A stretch of DNA of 64,000 nt, taken from NCBI GenBank assembly GCA_016719105.1, contig JADKAQ010000009.1, positions 1-64,000 on the forward strand. The letters run 5' to 3'. A program made the position numbers and the translations under genes. The stretch is from Gemmatimonadota bacterium (GTDB taxonomy: Bacteria; Gemmatimonadota; Gemmatimonadetes; Gemmatimonadales; Gemmatimonadaceae). Shown here in pieces: positions 51,782 to 60,681 of this stretch. Below the pieces are notes generated by a model. It was not told where the DNA came from. It made no database searches and was given only the letters and a program-made list of their open reading frames with translations. Each line of letters starts with the position of its first letter. Positions within the stretch are counted from its first letter, which is position 1.

Positions 51782-52993
51782 ATGAGTAATTCGTCTTCCT
51801 CGTATCGCCGCCCGCAGGGCTCGGTCCTGGCCAGCCGGCTGGCCGAGCCGCGGCGCTTCATTCAGGTCGTGGCGGGGCCGCGGCAGGTGGGGAAGTCCAC
51901 CCTCGTCGAGCAGGTCGCCGCTGAGCTCGCGCCGGCGGTTCGCTACGCCAGCGCGGACGAGCCGACGCTACGGGGGACGGAATGGATCGCCCAGCAGTGG
52001 GAGGCTGCTCGGATTGCCGCGCGCGACGGGGGCAAGCAGGGGGCGGTGCTCGCGCTCGATGAGATCCAGAAGATCCCGGGATGGTCGGAAACCGTCAAAC
52101 GGCTGTGGGACGAGGACACGCGGCAGCGGCGCCCCCTCAAGGTCGTCCTGCTCGGCTCGGCGCCGTTGCTCATCGCGCAGGGGATGACCGAGAGCCTCGC
52201 GGGCCGATTCGAACTCTTGCACCTGCCGCACTGGTCCTTCGCGGAGATGCGTGACGCATTCGGCTTCGGACTCGATGAATACCTCTACTTCGGTGGCTAT
52301 CCGGGAGCGGCGGCGCTCATTCACGAGCCCGAGCGCTGGCGCCGCTACATCGCCGACAGCCTGATCGAGACCTCCGTCTCGCGCGACGTCCTGTTGCTGA
52401 CGCGTGTGGACAAGCCCGCCTTGCTGCGGCGGCTGTTCGAGCTCGCCTGCCGGTACTCCGGGCAGATCCTGTCGTACACGAAGATGCTCGGCCAGCTGCA
52501 AGAGGCGGGGAACACCACCACGCTGGCGCACTACCTCGACCTGCTGGCGGGGGCAGGGCTCGTGTGCGGGTTGCAGAAGTACGCGGGCGATGCGGCCCGC
52601 AGTCGCGGCTCGAGCCCCAAGCTGCAGGTGCTCAACACCGCGCTGATGACAACCGTGACCGGACTGTCATTCGACGAGGCACGTGCCGACCGTGAGTTCA
52701 TGGGGCGACTCACCGAGTCGGCGGTCGGTGCGCACCTGGCCAATGCGGCGGCGGCGCGCGAGTGCGAACTCTTCTACTGGCGCGAGCGCAACCGCGAGGT
52801 CGACTTCGTGGTGACAGCGGGGCGTCGCGTTGTCGCCATCGAGGTGAAGAGCGGACGGTCGCGCGAGATGCCGGTGGGGCTGGCGGCATTCACCGAGGCG
52901 TTTGGTTCCCGGCGCACACTGCTCGTCGGTGGGGACGGCATCGGCATCGAGGAGTTCCTCGCGCGCCCGGCGATGGAGTGGATCACGGCCTAG
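51782..52993 (+). CDS. AAA ATPase with DUF4143 domain
   Basis: A 403-residue protein of the AAA_14/DUF4143 family. Walker A is VVAGPRQVGKSTL (about residues 29-41) and Walker B is VLALDEIQKIPGW (about 88-100). The sensor-1 region is VVLLGSAPLL. The C-terminal DUF4143 domain (about 200-370) ends with the nuclease-like strand pattern REVDFVVTAGRRVVAIEVKSG, which resembles a PD-(D/E)xK core. The family is common, mobile and of unknown function, with suggested links to stress or defence. It is preceded by a striking AT-rich dyad and is bracketed, together with the two hydrolase genes, by GGGGTCAG elements. Confidence 0.88.
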   Translation: MSNSSSSYRRPQGSVLASRLAEPRRFIQVVAGPRQVGKSTLVEQVAAELAPAVRYASADEPTLRGTEWIAQQWEAARIAARDGGKQGAVLALDEIQKIPGWSETVKRLWDEDTRQRRPLKVVLLGSAPLLIAQGMTESLAGRFELLHLPHWSFAEMRDAFGFGLDEYLYFGGYPGAAALIHEPERWRRYIADSLIETSVSRDVLLLTRVDKPALLRRLFELACRYSGQILSYTKMLGQLQEAGNTTTLAHYLDLLAGAGLVCGLQKYAGDAARSRGSSPKLQVLNTALMTTVTGLSFDEARADREFMGRLTESAVGAHLANAAAARECELFYWRERNREVDFVVTAGRRVVAIEVKSGRSREMPVGLAAFTEAFGSRRTLLVGGDGIGIEEFLARPAMEWITA

Positions 52994-53166
52994 GCGCCGT
53001 GTGAGACTCGCGAACGAATTCGCGCCTGTCTCCGGGCTGTCCGGCGCACCCTCCCAAGAGAGGCGTGACGTGCGAGCGTCTGACCTGCATCCCGCCATCG
53101 CCATCCGATGGTAGGTTATGGACGCGATCTCCCCGCCCGTCCCACTCGCGCCCGACGAGGACCTCC

Positions 53167-54954
53167 ATGCGCAGGTACGCCCTGACCGTCGCCGTCTCGC
53201 TCCTCACCCCCTGGCTGGCGGCCCACGCCCAGGGCGCATCGCCAGCGTCCGCGTACCACCGCGACTACGGCTACATCCCGCTGAGTGACGGCACCCGCAT
53301 CGCCTACGTCGCCTATCGCCCCACGCGGGACGGCAAGTACCCCACGGTCATGCAGTACGACCCCTACGTCGCCGCCGGCTCGGGTCCCAACCCCACCTGG
53401 CTCGACAAGGGCTACGCCTACATCGGCGTGAGCGTGCGCGGGACCGGCTGCTCGCAGGGGACCTTCTCCTTCCTCAACGGCGAGTCGCACGGCGCGGATG
53501 GCGCCGAGATCGTGAACTGGATCGCGCGGCAACCATGGAGCAACGGGGCGGTCGGGCTCTGGGGATCGTCGTATCCGGCGCACACGGCGTACTTCGTCGC
53601 GGCCAAGCGCCCCGCGGCGCTCAAGGCGATGGTCACCTCGAGCATCACCGCCAACGTCTACGAAGACGCGCTCTATCCCGGCGGGATGTTCAACATCGGC
53701 TTCACCTCGCGCTGGTTCACGCTGTACCAGCCGGCGCTCTCCACGGCCGGCATGGATGCGCGCATCGGCTGGGGCGACACGGAGTGCGAGCCTAACGCCA
53801 AGGCGCACCCGCCGGTCGACTACGTCCGACAGGTGCAGCAGCACCCCCTCGACGACGCCTTCTGGAAGCTGCGCGCCACCGAGACGTACGTCGATCGCGT
53901 CAACGTCCCCACCATCGTCGGCATGGGGTGGCAGGACTTCCAGACGCAGATCACCGGCGGCATCACGCTCTTTGCCAAGCTCAAGACGCCCAAGCGGCTC
54001 TACGTCCTCCCCGGCGGACACGGCGTCGTGCTGGGACAGAAGGTCTTCCAGGACGACCAGATCCGCTGGTTCGACCGCTGGCTCAAGGGGAGCGACAACG
54101 GCGTGGAGAAGGAACAGCCGGTGACGGTCTTCTGGGAAGTCGCGCGCAAGGGCGGGACGGCGTTAGGCGGCGGGCAGTCGACCCCAAACTGGATCACGAC
54201 GCACAGCGCCTGGCCGGTCCCCGAGGCGAAGATGCAGCCCTTCTACCTCACGGGCGACGCGCAGCTCGTCGCGGACAAGCCGTCGTCCGCCGAGCAGACG
54301 GCTCCGCGCACGTACACCTATCCCACCGGCACGGAGCTCATCGGCAGCAACGCGCAGTTCTCCCTCCCGGTGGAACCCGAAGGCGTCCTCGTCTACCGCA
54401 GCGCCCCGATGACCGCCGACCTCACGATACTCGGCGCCCCGCAGATCACCTTCCACGTGAGCCTGCAGCACGACGACGCCGACTTCGTGGTCGACCTGCA
54501 CGACCTCTACCCCAACGGCGACGTGCAGTACCTGCAGCGCGGGCTGCTGCGCGCCTCGATGCGCGCCATCGATCCCGCACGCTCGCGCCCCGACGCGATC
54601 CGCCACACGTTCAGCCGGCGCGCACCGCTGGTGCCCGGAAAGGTCTACGAGATCACGCTGTCGCTTCCGCCCATTGGCGCCGTGATCCGCGAGGGACACC
54701 GCCTCGAGGTGACGATCATGGCGCCGTCGCCGATCGCGCAGCCGGACTGGGGCTTCCAACCCTCGGGCCAGCCGGGGCGCAACACGGTCTATCACTCGGC
54801 GACGCAGCCGTCGGTACTCACGATCCCGGTGATCCCGGGCGCCAAGGCGCAGGGGCCGGCGCCGGTGTGCGGGTCGCTCGACTTTCAACCGTGTCGCGCG
54901 GCCAACACGATCGATGCGCTGATGTTCATCGTGCGGCCGAAGATCGTGCCGTGA
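53167..54954 (+). CDS. CocE/NonD-family (S15-like) secreted hydrolase
   Basis: A 595-residue exported serine hydrolase. The ATG at 53167 gives a signal peptide (ALTVAVSLLTPWLAAHAQ). The alpha/beta-hydrolase domain carries the nucleophile in GLWGSSYPAHTAY (Ser135), the acid in VGMGWQDFQTQ and the His in VLPGGHGVV. YAYIGVSVRGTGCSQGTF and DGAEIVNWIARQPWSNG are family signatures. A C-terminal jelly-roll domain (about residues 360-590; LTILGAPQITFHVSL, DADFVVDLHDLYPNG, EGHRLEVTIMAPSP) is typical of X-Pro dipeptidyl-peptidase/cocaine-esterase enzymes. The substrate is unknown: acyl esters, amides or beta-lactam-like esters are usual. It overlaps the next hydrolase by GTGA. Confidence 0.9.
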   Translation: MRRYALTVAVSLLTPWLAAHAQGASPASAYHRDYGYIPLSDGTRIAYVAYRPTRDGKYPTVMQYDPYVAAGSGPNPTWLDKGYAYIGVSVRGTGCSQGTFSFLNGESHGADGAEIVNWIARQPWSNGAVGLWGSSYPAHTAYFVAAKRPAALKAMVTSSITANVYEDALYPGGMFNIGFTSRWFTLYQPALSTAGMDARIGWGDTECEPNAKAHPPVDYVRQVQQHPLDDAFWKLRATETYVDRVNVPTIVGMGWQDFQTQITGGITLFAKLKTPKRLYVLPGGHGVVLGQKVFQDDQIRWFDRWLKGSDNGVEKEQPVTVFWEVARKGGTALGGGQSTPNWITTHSAWPVPEAKMQPFYLTGDAQLVADKPSSAEQTAPRTYTYPTGTELIGSNAQFSLPVEPEGVLVYRSAPMTADLTILGAPQITFHVSLQHDDADFVVDLHDLYPNGDVQYLQRGLLRASMRAIDPARSRPDAIRHTFSRRAPLVPGKVYEITLSLPPIGAVIREGHRLEVTIMAPSPIAQPDWGFQPSGQPGRNTVYHSATQPSVLTIPVIPGAKAQGPAPVCGSLDFQPCRAANTIDALMFIVRPKIVP

Positions 54955-55901
54955 GCCGTCCGATCACGATGTCGCGGGCCTCGTGCGTTTTCCTGCTCGC
55001 CGCCGGTGCACTCATCGCTCCGGCCCGTACCGGCGCACAAGCCCCCGCGTGGACGCCGCCACGGGAGCACCTGACGATGTCGCTCTGGCCCGGCGTCGCC
55101 CCCGGTGCACCCCCAAACGCGCCGCCGGAGCGGGACATGACGACGGCAACAGATAACCTGATTGCCGGGCGTCCGCTCATTCGACTCGGCAACGTCTCCA
55201 CGCCAACGCTCACGGTCTACAGGCCGACAGGTGCAAACAGCGGTGCCGCGGTCGTCGTCTTCCCTGGCGGAGGGTACCAGATCCTCGCCATCGACCTCGA
55301 AGGAACCGAGGTGTGTGACTGGCTGAACGGGATCGGCGTGACCTGCGTGCTGGTGAAGTATCGCGTCCCCAACTCCGGTCCCTTCCCGGCATCGCCGGCG
55401 GCGCTGCAGGATGCGCAGCGCGCGATGGGGCTGGTGCGCCAGCACGCCAGTGAGTGGGGCATCGATCCCGCGCGCGTGGGTGTGCTCGGCTTCTCCGCTG
55501 GCGGGCACCTCTCGGCGGCTCTCAGCACGCACTTCGACACGCGTCTCTACGCCCCCGTGGATGCGGCCGATGACATGAGCTGCCGCCCCGACTTCGCCGT
55601 GGTGGTGTACCCGGGCTATCTCGCGCTGCCCGACCAGCAGATGGCACCCAATGCGGAGATCACCCCCACGAAGCAGACGCCCCCAACCTTCATCGTGCAG
55701 TCACAGGACGATCCCGTGCACGTGGAGAACGCCACCAACTACTTCCTGCAGCTCAAGCGGGCCGGCGTCGCGACGGAGCTGCACATCTATGCCGAGGGGG
55801 GGCACGGCTACGGATTGCGCCGCACCGCCCTGCCGGTGACGCGCTGGCCGGACGCGGTGCAGGGGTGGCTGCAGACGATCCGCGTGCTGGGGGAGCGGTA
55901 G
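54951..55901 (+). CDS. Secreted alpha/beta hydrolase (BD-FAE/acetyl-xylan-esterase-like)
   Basis: A 316-residue exported esterase. The GTG at 54951 overlaps the stop of the CocE-like gene (GTGA); an ATG at 54969 would also work. The signal peptide (CVFLLAAGALIAPARTGAQ) is followed by VVVFPGGGYQILAID (oxyanion-hole HGGG-like motif). The nucleophile is in GVLGFSAGGHLSAALS, the acid in SQDDPVHVENA, and the catalytic His in YAEGGHGYG. It is related to endo-1,4-beta-xylanase B-like and acetyl-esterase proteins acting on plant polysaccharide side chains. With the coupled hydrolase it suggests extracellular polymer or ester breakdown. Confidence 0.9.
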   Translation: MSRPITMSRASCVFLLAAGALIAPARTGAQAPAWTPPREHLTMSLWPGVAPGAPPNAPPERDMTTATDNLIAGRPLIRLGNVSTPTLTVYRPTGANSGAAVVVFPGGGYQILAIDLEGTEVCDWLNGIGVTCVLVKYRVPNSGPFPASPAALQDAQRAMGLVRQHASEWGIDPARVGVLGFSAGGHLSAALSTHFDTRLYAPVDAADDMSCRPDFAVVVYPGYLALPDQQMAPNAEITPTKQTPPTFIVQSQDDPVHVENATNYFLQLKRAGVATELHIYAEGGHGYGLRRTALPVTRWPDAVQGWLQTIRVLGER

Positions 55902-55992
55902 GGTCAGAGTTGGGGTCAGAGCTGGGGTCTGGTCAGGGGGCAGTGGGGCAGCCTGGCACGGCAAGCTGGGGTCAGGTTGTGCTCTGACCCCA
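55902..55992. repeat. Second GGGGTCAGAGC palindromic element
   Basis: It starts right after the esterase stop. Copies of TGGGGTCAGAGC lie at 55911-55922 with partial copies on both sides, then TGGGGTCAG, the loop GTTGTG and CTCTGACCCCA (55966-55992) form a hairpin. It has the same element type as 51308-51358, in mixed orientation. No transposase gene is adjacent. Confidence 0.85.
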
Positions 55993-56135
55993 AGACCCAA
56001 GCCGATCGAAGCGTCTTCGCCAGATCTCCGGGGAATGCGACGCGGGCTGACGCATCGCGTCGCAGTGCGACGTGGCGCTATGGTATTGGCCCGTAGCTGA
56101 ACTCTCGCGCCGGCCCACCAAGAGGAGCGACCCGC

Positions 56136-56612
56136 ATGTTTCCGGTGAAGGAAGTACTCGCTGCCTCCGTCACACTTGTCGTCGCCTGGATCGGCTATCG
56201 GCAGTGGATTCGCGGGCGCCGCTCCGGATCCTTCCTGCAGGACCGCGAGGTCGCCTACAAAGCCGTATGGACCGCGCTGGAGGACGCCCATCTACTCGTG
56301 CGCGCATTCCGCCCGTCCGCCGAGCTCACCAGCGCCGTGCAAAACGCGAACGCGCTGGTGATACGGCACGCGCTGCATCTTCGCCCACCCGACCGGCCGA
56401 TTGTCGAGACCTACGTCCGAGCGCTGCGTGAACTCGCCGACGCCGTTGCAACCGCCGACTGGAGTGCGGTGGAGGAAGCGGAGTTCCATCTCACGCTGGA
56501 GAGCGCTCCGCTGCCAACGACGATGATGGCGCCCTATCGCAGGTTTACGGATGCGCGGGCAGACGTCATGCACGCCTTTCGAGAGGCACTGGGCTCCACG
56601 GCGATTCAGTGA
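56136..56612 (+). CDS. Membrane-anchored hypothetical protein
   Basis: A 158-residue protein with one N-terminal helix (EVLAASVTLVVAWIGYRQWI) followed by a basic segment and a helical cytoplasmic domain of about 120 residues. AGAGGAG lies at a good distance before the ATG at 56136, a strong ribosome-binding site. No family recognised. The layout (anchor plus helical bundle) resembles small phage- or island-type membrane proteins. It is flanked by a repeat element and the ADOP permease. Confidence 0.6.
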   Translation: MFPVKEVLAASVTLVVAWIGYRQWIRGRRSGSFLQDREVAYKAVWTALEDAHLLVRAFRPSAELTSAVQNANALVIRHALHLRPPDRPIVETYVRALRELADAVATADWSAVEEAEFHLTLESAPLPTTMMAPYRRFTDARADVMHAFREALGSTAIQ

Positions 56613-56705
56613 ACCGTCGCCCCGGCCCGGCGCAGCTCAGACGGAGTACGACAAGCGGCGCGACCTCGGGCGGCCGCGCGCCTAACGCGTGCCCCCGCTG
56701 GCGCT

Positions 56706-59180
56706 TCACTCCGCGCGCAACGCCTCCGTCGCATCCACTCGTGACGCGCGCCACGCCGGGACGCCGTTGGCAATCGCCGCCACCGCCGCCAGGACGGCGA
56801 ACGCCGCGCCGAAGCTCGCGGGATCGAACGGGCCCACGAACAACACCGCCGACAAGGCGCGACTCGCCATCGCCGCCAGCACCAGCCCGATCGCCCCACC
56901 GATCGCGACCAGCAGCATCCCCTGTCCCATGACCATCCCGATGACCTGCCGCGTTTCCGCGCCTAACGCCCTGCGGATCCCGATCTCCTTTACGCGCCGG
57001 CTCACCGAGTAGCCGATCACGCCATAGAGGCCGATCGCCGCCACCAGGAGCGCCAGCCCGCCAAAGCTCCCGATGATCACGGCCCCGGCACGGACGGGGA
57101 AGAGGCGCACGTTGGCCAGGTCGCGCAACGTCCCCGCATCCATGAAGGCCAGGTCGGGATCGATGGCGTGGAACTCCGCCACCATCCTGGGGACCTCCGC
57201 GCCGGCCGCGCCGCGCGTGCGCACGAGGTAGTTGGCAAAGCCGTCGTAGCCGCCGGACGGGAAGTGGATGTACGGCGTGGCCCCCTCCCCCGGGGTGTTC
57301 ACCTTGTAGTCGGCGACCACGCCGATCACCTGCCACGGCTCGCCTCCCCACGCTCGACGAAATTCGCGCCCGACCGCGTCCTTGCCGGGCCAGTAGCGAT
57401 CGGCCATCGACTTGGTGATGACGGCCACGTGACGTTGCTCGCGGACATCTCCCTCTTCGAGCCAGCGCCCCGCCACGAGACGCAATCCCAGTGTGGACGC
57501 GTAATGCTCATCCACCTGCGTGCCGTCGATGTCGTACGGTCGGTCGCTCGCCGACGACTGGTGCCCGTCGATGAAGATGGCGTGCCCGTTGTTGTTGAGC
57601 GACAGCGGGACGCGCGTCGCCATCGTGACCGCTTCCACCTGCGGCATCGCCAGCAGACGCTCACGCCCCTTGCGCACCAGGTCGGCCCCGCGCGCCAGGT
57701 CGTAGCCGCTCATCGAGGGGGCGAGCGCGAGATGCGCCATCCGGTCGCCGTCGTAGCCTAACGCCACGTCCCCGGCCGCCCGCACGCTGCGGACCATCAG
57801 CGATCCGGCCACCACCAGGACGAGCGACACCGCCACCTGCAGCACCACAAGCCCGTCTCGCATCTCGAGGCCGCGCCTTCCTCCCATCCACGACCCGCCG
57901 TCGCGAATGCTCGAGGCGAGCTGCGGGCGTGAGGCGCGCAACGCCGGGAGGAGCCCGATGAGGAGTCCCGTGGCGACCGCCGTGGCTCCCGTGAAGAGGA
58001 GCACGCGCCAGTCGGGCGCGAGCGAGAGCCCGAGATCGACCGGGAGCGGAGGACGCACGCGCACGGCCAGCATCGAGAGCCACGCCGCCAGCGGTACTGC
58101 CACCAGGCCGCCGCCAATCGCGACGACCATGCTCTCGGTGAGCAGCTGACGGAGGACACGCACGCGGCTGGCACCGAGCGCCACCCGCAGCGACAGCTCG
58201 CGCCCCCGTCGCGCCGCGCGCGCCAGCATGAGGTTGGCGAGGTTGCCGCAGGCCACGACCAGTACGAGCGTCACCGCCCCCACCAGGAGGAGGCCGATCG
58301 GGCGCACCGCCCCGTCGACGTCGGGGTTGATGCGCACGTCCGACGATGGGATCACCGTTAGGCGCTCGAGCGCGTTCACCGCCGGATGCTCGCGCGCCAG
58401 CCGCGCACTCACCGTCTCCAACTCGGCGCGCACCTGTGCCAACGTCACCCCGGGCTTCATCCGTCCCCGCACCCACAGCCAGTGCTCGCCCCGCTGCTCG
58501 GCGCGCGGGCCAGGGCCGATCGGGCCGCTGGTCCGGTTGTTCCCCACGGGCTCGACCACCTCGGCCATCGCCGCCGGGAGCCACATCTGGGCGGTAACCG
58601 CAGGCACCATCCCGCCGAAGGTCTCCTGCGCCACACCAACCACGGTGAACAGCTCCCCGTTCATGCGGAACTGCCGGCCGAGCACGGCGCGATCGCCTCC
58701 AAAGCGACGTTGCCAGAGGCGATACGACAGGATGGCCACCGGGAGCCCGTGCGCTGCGGCATTCTCTTCGGCGGTGAAGGCGCGGCCGAGCATGGGGCGC
58801 ACGCCGAGGACGGAGAAGTACCGCTCGGTCACCAGCTCACCGAGGACGAGGTCCGACGCGCCGTCGATCGTGGCGTGGCCGAGGAAATTCGTGTACCCCG
58901 CCAGCCCCGACAGCGTGGTCACCTGCCGCTCGTAGTCGACGAAGTTGGGGACCGACGTCGTCTCGTGCTTGGTCGACGTGGCCTGGTGTCCGTAGATGTT
59001 CACCAGTTGCTCCGGGCGATCGACGGGGAGCGGGCGGTAGAGGACCGCGTTGACGACGCCGAAGATGGCGCTGTTGACCCCGATGCCGAGCGCCAGGGTG
59101 AGAATCGCGACGATGGTGAAGCCCGGCGAGCGGCGGAGGCCGCGAAGGGCGTAGCGGGCGTCCTGGAGGAGCGTCTCCAT
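56706..59180 (-). CDS. ADOP-family ABC transporter permease (MacB/FtsX-like)
   Basis: An 824-residue permease of the acidobacterial duplicated orphan permease type. LLQDARYALRGLRRSPGFTIVAILTLALGIGVNSAIFGVVNAVLYRPLP is the classic N-terminus. A MacB periplasmic domain (about residues 60-270) precedes three helices of the first FtsX domain. A second periplasmic domain follows, and the last FtsX domain ends in GSFGGLALLVAAIGLYGVIGYSVSRR and EIGIRRALGAETRQV. The start at 59180 (METLLQDAR) is preferred; the 113 residues before it are not homologous. No ATPase gene is next to it, as usual for orphan ADOP genes. Confidence 0.92.
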   Translation of the reverse strand: METLLQDARYALRGLRRSPGFTIVAILTLALGIGVNSAIFGVVNAVLYRPLPVDRPEQLVNIYGHQATSTKHETTSVPNFVDYERQVTTLSGLAGYTNFLGHATIDGASDLVLGELVTERYFSVLGVRPMLGRAFTAEENAAAHGLPVAILSYRLWQRRFGGDRAVLGRQFRMNGELFTVVGVAQETFGGMVPAVTAQMWLPAAMAEVVEPVGNNRTSGPIGPGPRAEQRGEHWLWVRGRMKPGVTLAQVRAELETVSARLAREHPAVNALERLTVIPSSDVRINPDVDGAVRPIGLLLVGAVTLVLVVACGNLANLMLARAARRGRELSLRVALGASRVRVLRQLLTESMVVAIGGGLVAVPLAAWLSMLAVRVRPPLPVDLGLSLAPDWRVLLFTGATAVATGLLIGLLPALRASRPQLASSIRDGGSWMGGRRGLEMRDGLVVLQVAVSLVLVVAGSLMVRSVRAAGDVALGYDGDRMAHLALAPSMSGYDLARGADLVRKGRERLLAMPQVEAVTMATRVPLSLNNNGHAIFIDGHQSSASDRPYDIDGTQVDEHYASTLGLRLVAGRWLEEGDVREQRHVAVITKSMADRYWPGKDAVGREFRRAWGGEPWQVIGVVADYKVNTPGEGATPYIHFPSGGYDGFANYLVRTRGAAGAEVPRMVAEFHAIDPDLAFMDAGTLRDLANVRLFPVRAGAVIIGSFGGLALLVAAIGLYGVIGYSVSRRVKEIGIRRALGAETRQVIGMVMGQGMLLVAIGGAIGLVLAAMASRALSAVLFVGPFDPASFGAAFAVLAAVAAIANGVPAWRASRVDATEALRAE

Positions 59181-59311
59181 GCGTCGACTCGCAGTGTGCA
59201 GAAGGGCGTGGCGGAGCGGGTGGCCAACGTTGCACTTCGTGACCGGCCGAACGCCAGTTTCAACGACGTCCGTCAACGACGTCAGAGCCCCCCCAGCAGC
59301 ACCCCCGCGAG

Positions 59312-60310
59312 CTACGCAACCGAAATCACGACCGCACCCCGGTTTGCGCCCCCCTCGGCATAGCGATGCGCTGCCGCTGCCTCCGCGAACGGAAAGACAC
59401 GGTCGACGATTGGCCTGAGCGTCCCCGCCTCCACCAGCGCCCGCAGGGTGTCGAGATCCTCCCGCCGTTCGACAAGCACGACACATCGCACCTTCCGGTC
59501 GCCCACGACAGACGTCCACAGCATCTGCAGCAGCTGTTTCACCTTGAAGCTCACGTAGACCAGTCGCCCTCGCGGCGCGAGTATGCGTCGACAGCGCGCG
59601 AACGAACTCGTCCCCAGGATGTCGACGATCACGTCATAGCTCTCGGGTCGATCGACGAAGCGCTCCCGCGTGTAGTCGATGACCGTCGTCGCTCCCAGGG
59701 CGCGTACGAACTCCATTCCGTCCGAACCGCAGACGCCGGTCACGGTGGCACCGACGTGCTGCGCCGCCAGCTGAACGACCCAACGACCGATGCCGCCGGA
59801 TGCGCCCACTACCAGGAGGCGTTGTCCGCGCTGCAGGCCAAGCGTCCGCAGCAGCGCCATCGCCATCAGCGCGCCGTACGGCAGGGAGGCGGCCTCCTCG
59901 AACGTCAGCGTCGCCGGTTTGCGCGCGAGCATGCCGCGTTCGTTCATGCACAGGTACTCGGCGTACGCCCCCATGCGAGCGCCACGGAAGCCGTACACTG
60001 CGTCCCCCGGCTTGAACTGCGTGACGCGCGCGCCGACCCCTTCGACCGTGCCGGAGAACTCGCTCCCCAGGATGCGAACCCTGGGGGTACGAAAGCCAAA
60101 CGACAGCTTGCTGATGAGCCAGAAGAGCCACGGCATGTGAAAGGCGCGCGGCGACACGGCGGCGAAGTTGCGCACCAGCCGATCCGCGAACGTCACGGTC
60201 GTCGCGCGCACGCGGATCAACACCTCGTGCTCCCCGGCCACGGGCGTGCCGACCTCGCCCACTTGCAGCACCTCCGGGGGGCCGAATGCCGTCAGGACGG
60301 ACGCTTTCAT
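59312..60310 (-). CDS. NAD(P)-dependent alcohol dehydrogenase / quinone oxidoreductase
   Basis: A 332-residue medium-chain dehydrogenase/reductase. GroES-like N-terminal domain (residues 1-125: MKASVLTAFGPPEVLQVGEV, ILGSEFSGTVEGVGARVTQFKPGDAVYGF), Rossmann domain with LLVVGASGGIGRWVVQLAAQ and GSDGMEFVRALGATTVIDY. The usual catalytic and structural zinc cysteines are missing, which places it with the zinc-independent quinone reductase/zeta-crystallin group. Electrons go from NAD(P)H to quinones or enones. The ATG at 60310 fits the family start. It is divergent from the beta-lactamase-like gene. Confidence 0.88.
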   Translation of the reverse strand: MKASVLTAFGPPEVLQVGEVGTPVAGEHEVLIRVRATTVTFADRLVRNFAAVSPRAFHMPWLFWLISKLSFGFRTPRVRILGSEFSGTVEGVGARVTQFKPGDAVYGFRGARMGAYAEYLCMNERGMLARKPATLTFEEAASLPYGALMAMALLRTLGLQRGQRLLVVGASGGIGRWVVQLAAQHVGATVTGVCGSDGMEFVRALGATTVIDYTRERFVDRPESYDVIVDILGTSSFARCRRILAPRGRLVYVSFKVKQLLQMLWTSVVGDRKVRCVVLVERREDLDTLRALVEAGTLRPIVDRVFPFAEAAAAHRYAEGGANRGAVVISVA

Positions 60311-60681
60311 GTGGAGATCCTCGCCGGTGTTCCAACGCACACACTGCACGTTGGCGCGCACGGTCTCCGCGCGCATCGGGGCATGGCCGTGTCGCATGTA
60401 AGGCCCATCCGCAACGGGTTGCCTCGGCTCCCGTCCACTGGGCATCAGCGGCTCGACGGGCGCGGATCGGGGCGCCACATTGGAAACGGGTGGCCGTGTA
60501 TCGCCAACAGTCGCCACATCGTGGCGCCGAAAGAGCATGAAACAGCTTCCGAACGGGGGGCGTATCGCCCGAAGGCCTCAGCTCCGTTCGTGCGCAATCA
60601 TCCACGCCGCTTCCACGCTGCCTCCACGCGGTTGCCGCGGGAAACATCGCGAGTACAGTCGCCGCCAGCACTCACGCCATC
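60311..60681. other. Divergent intergenic region
   Basis: About 370 bases between the reductase and the serine hydrolase starts. It should hold both promoters. I see no convincing dyad, and the open frames are composition-driven. Confidence 0.4.
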
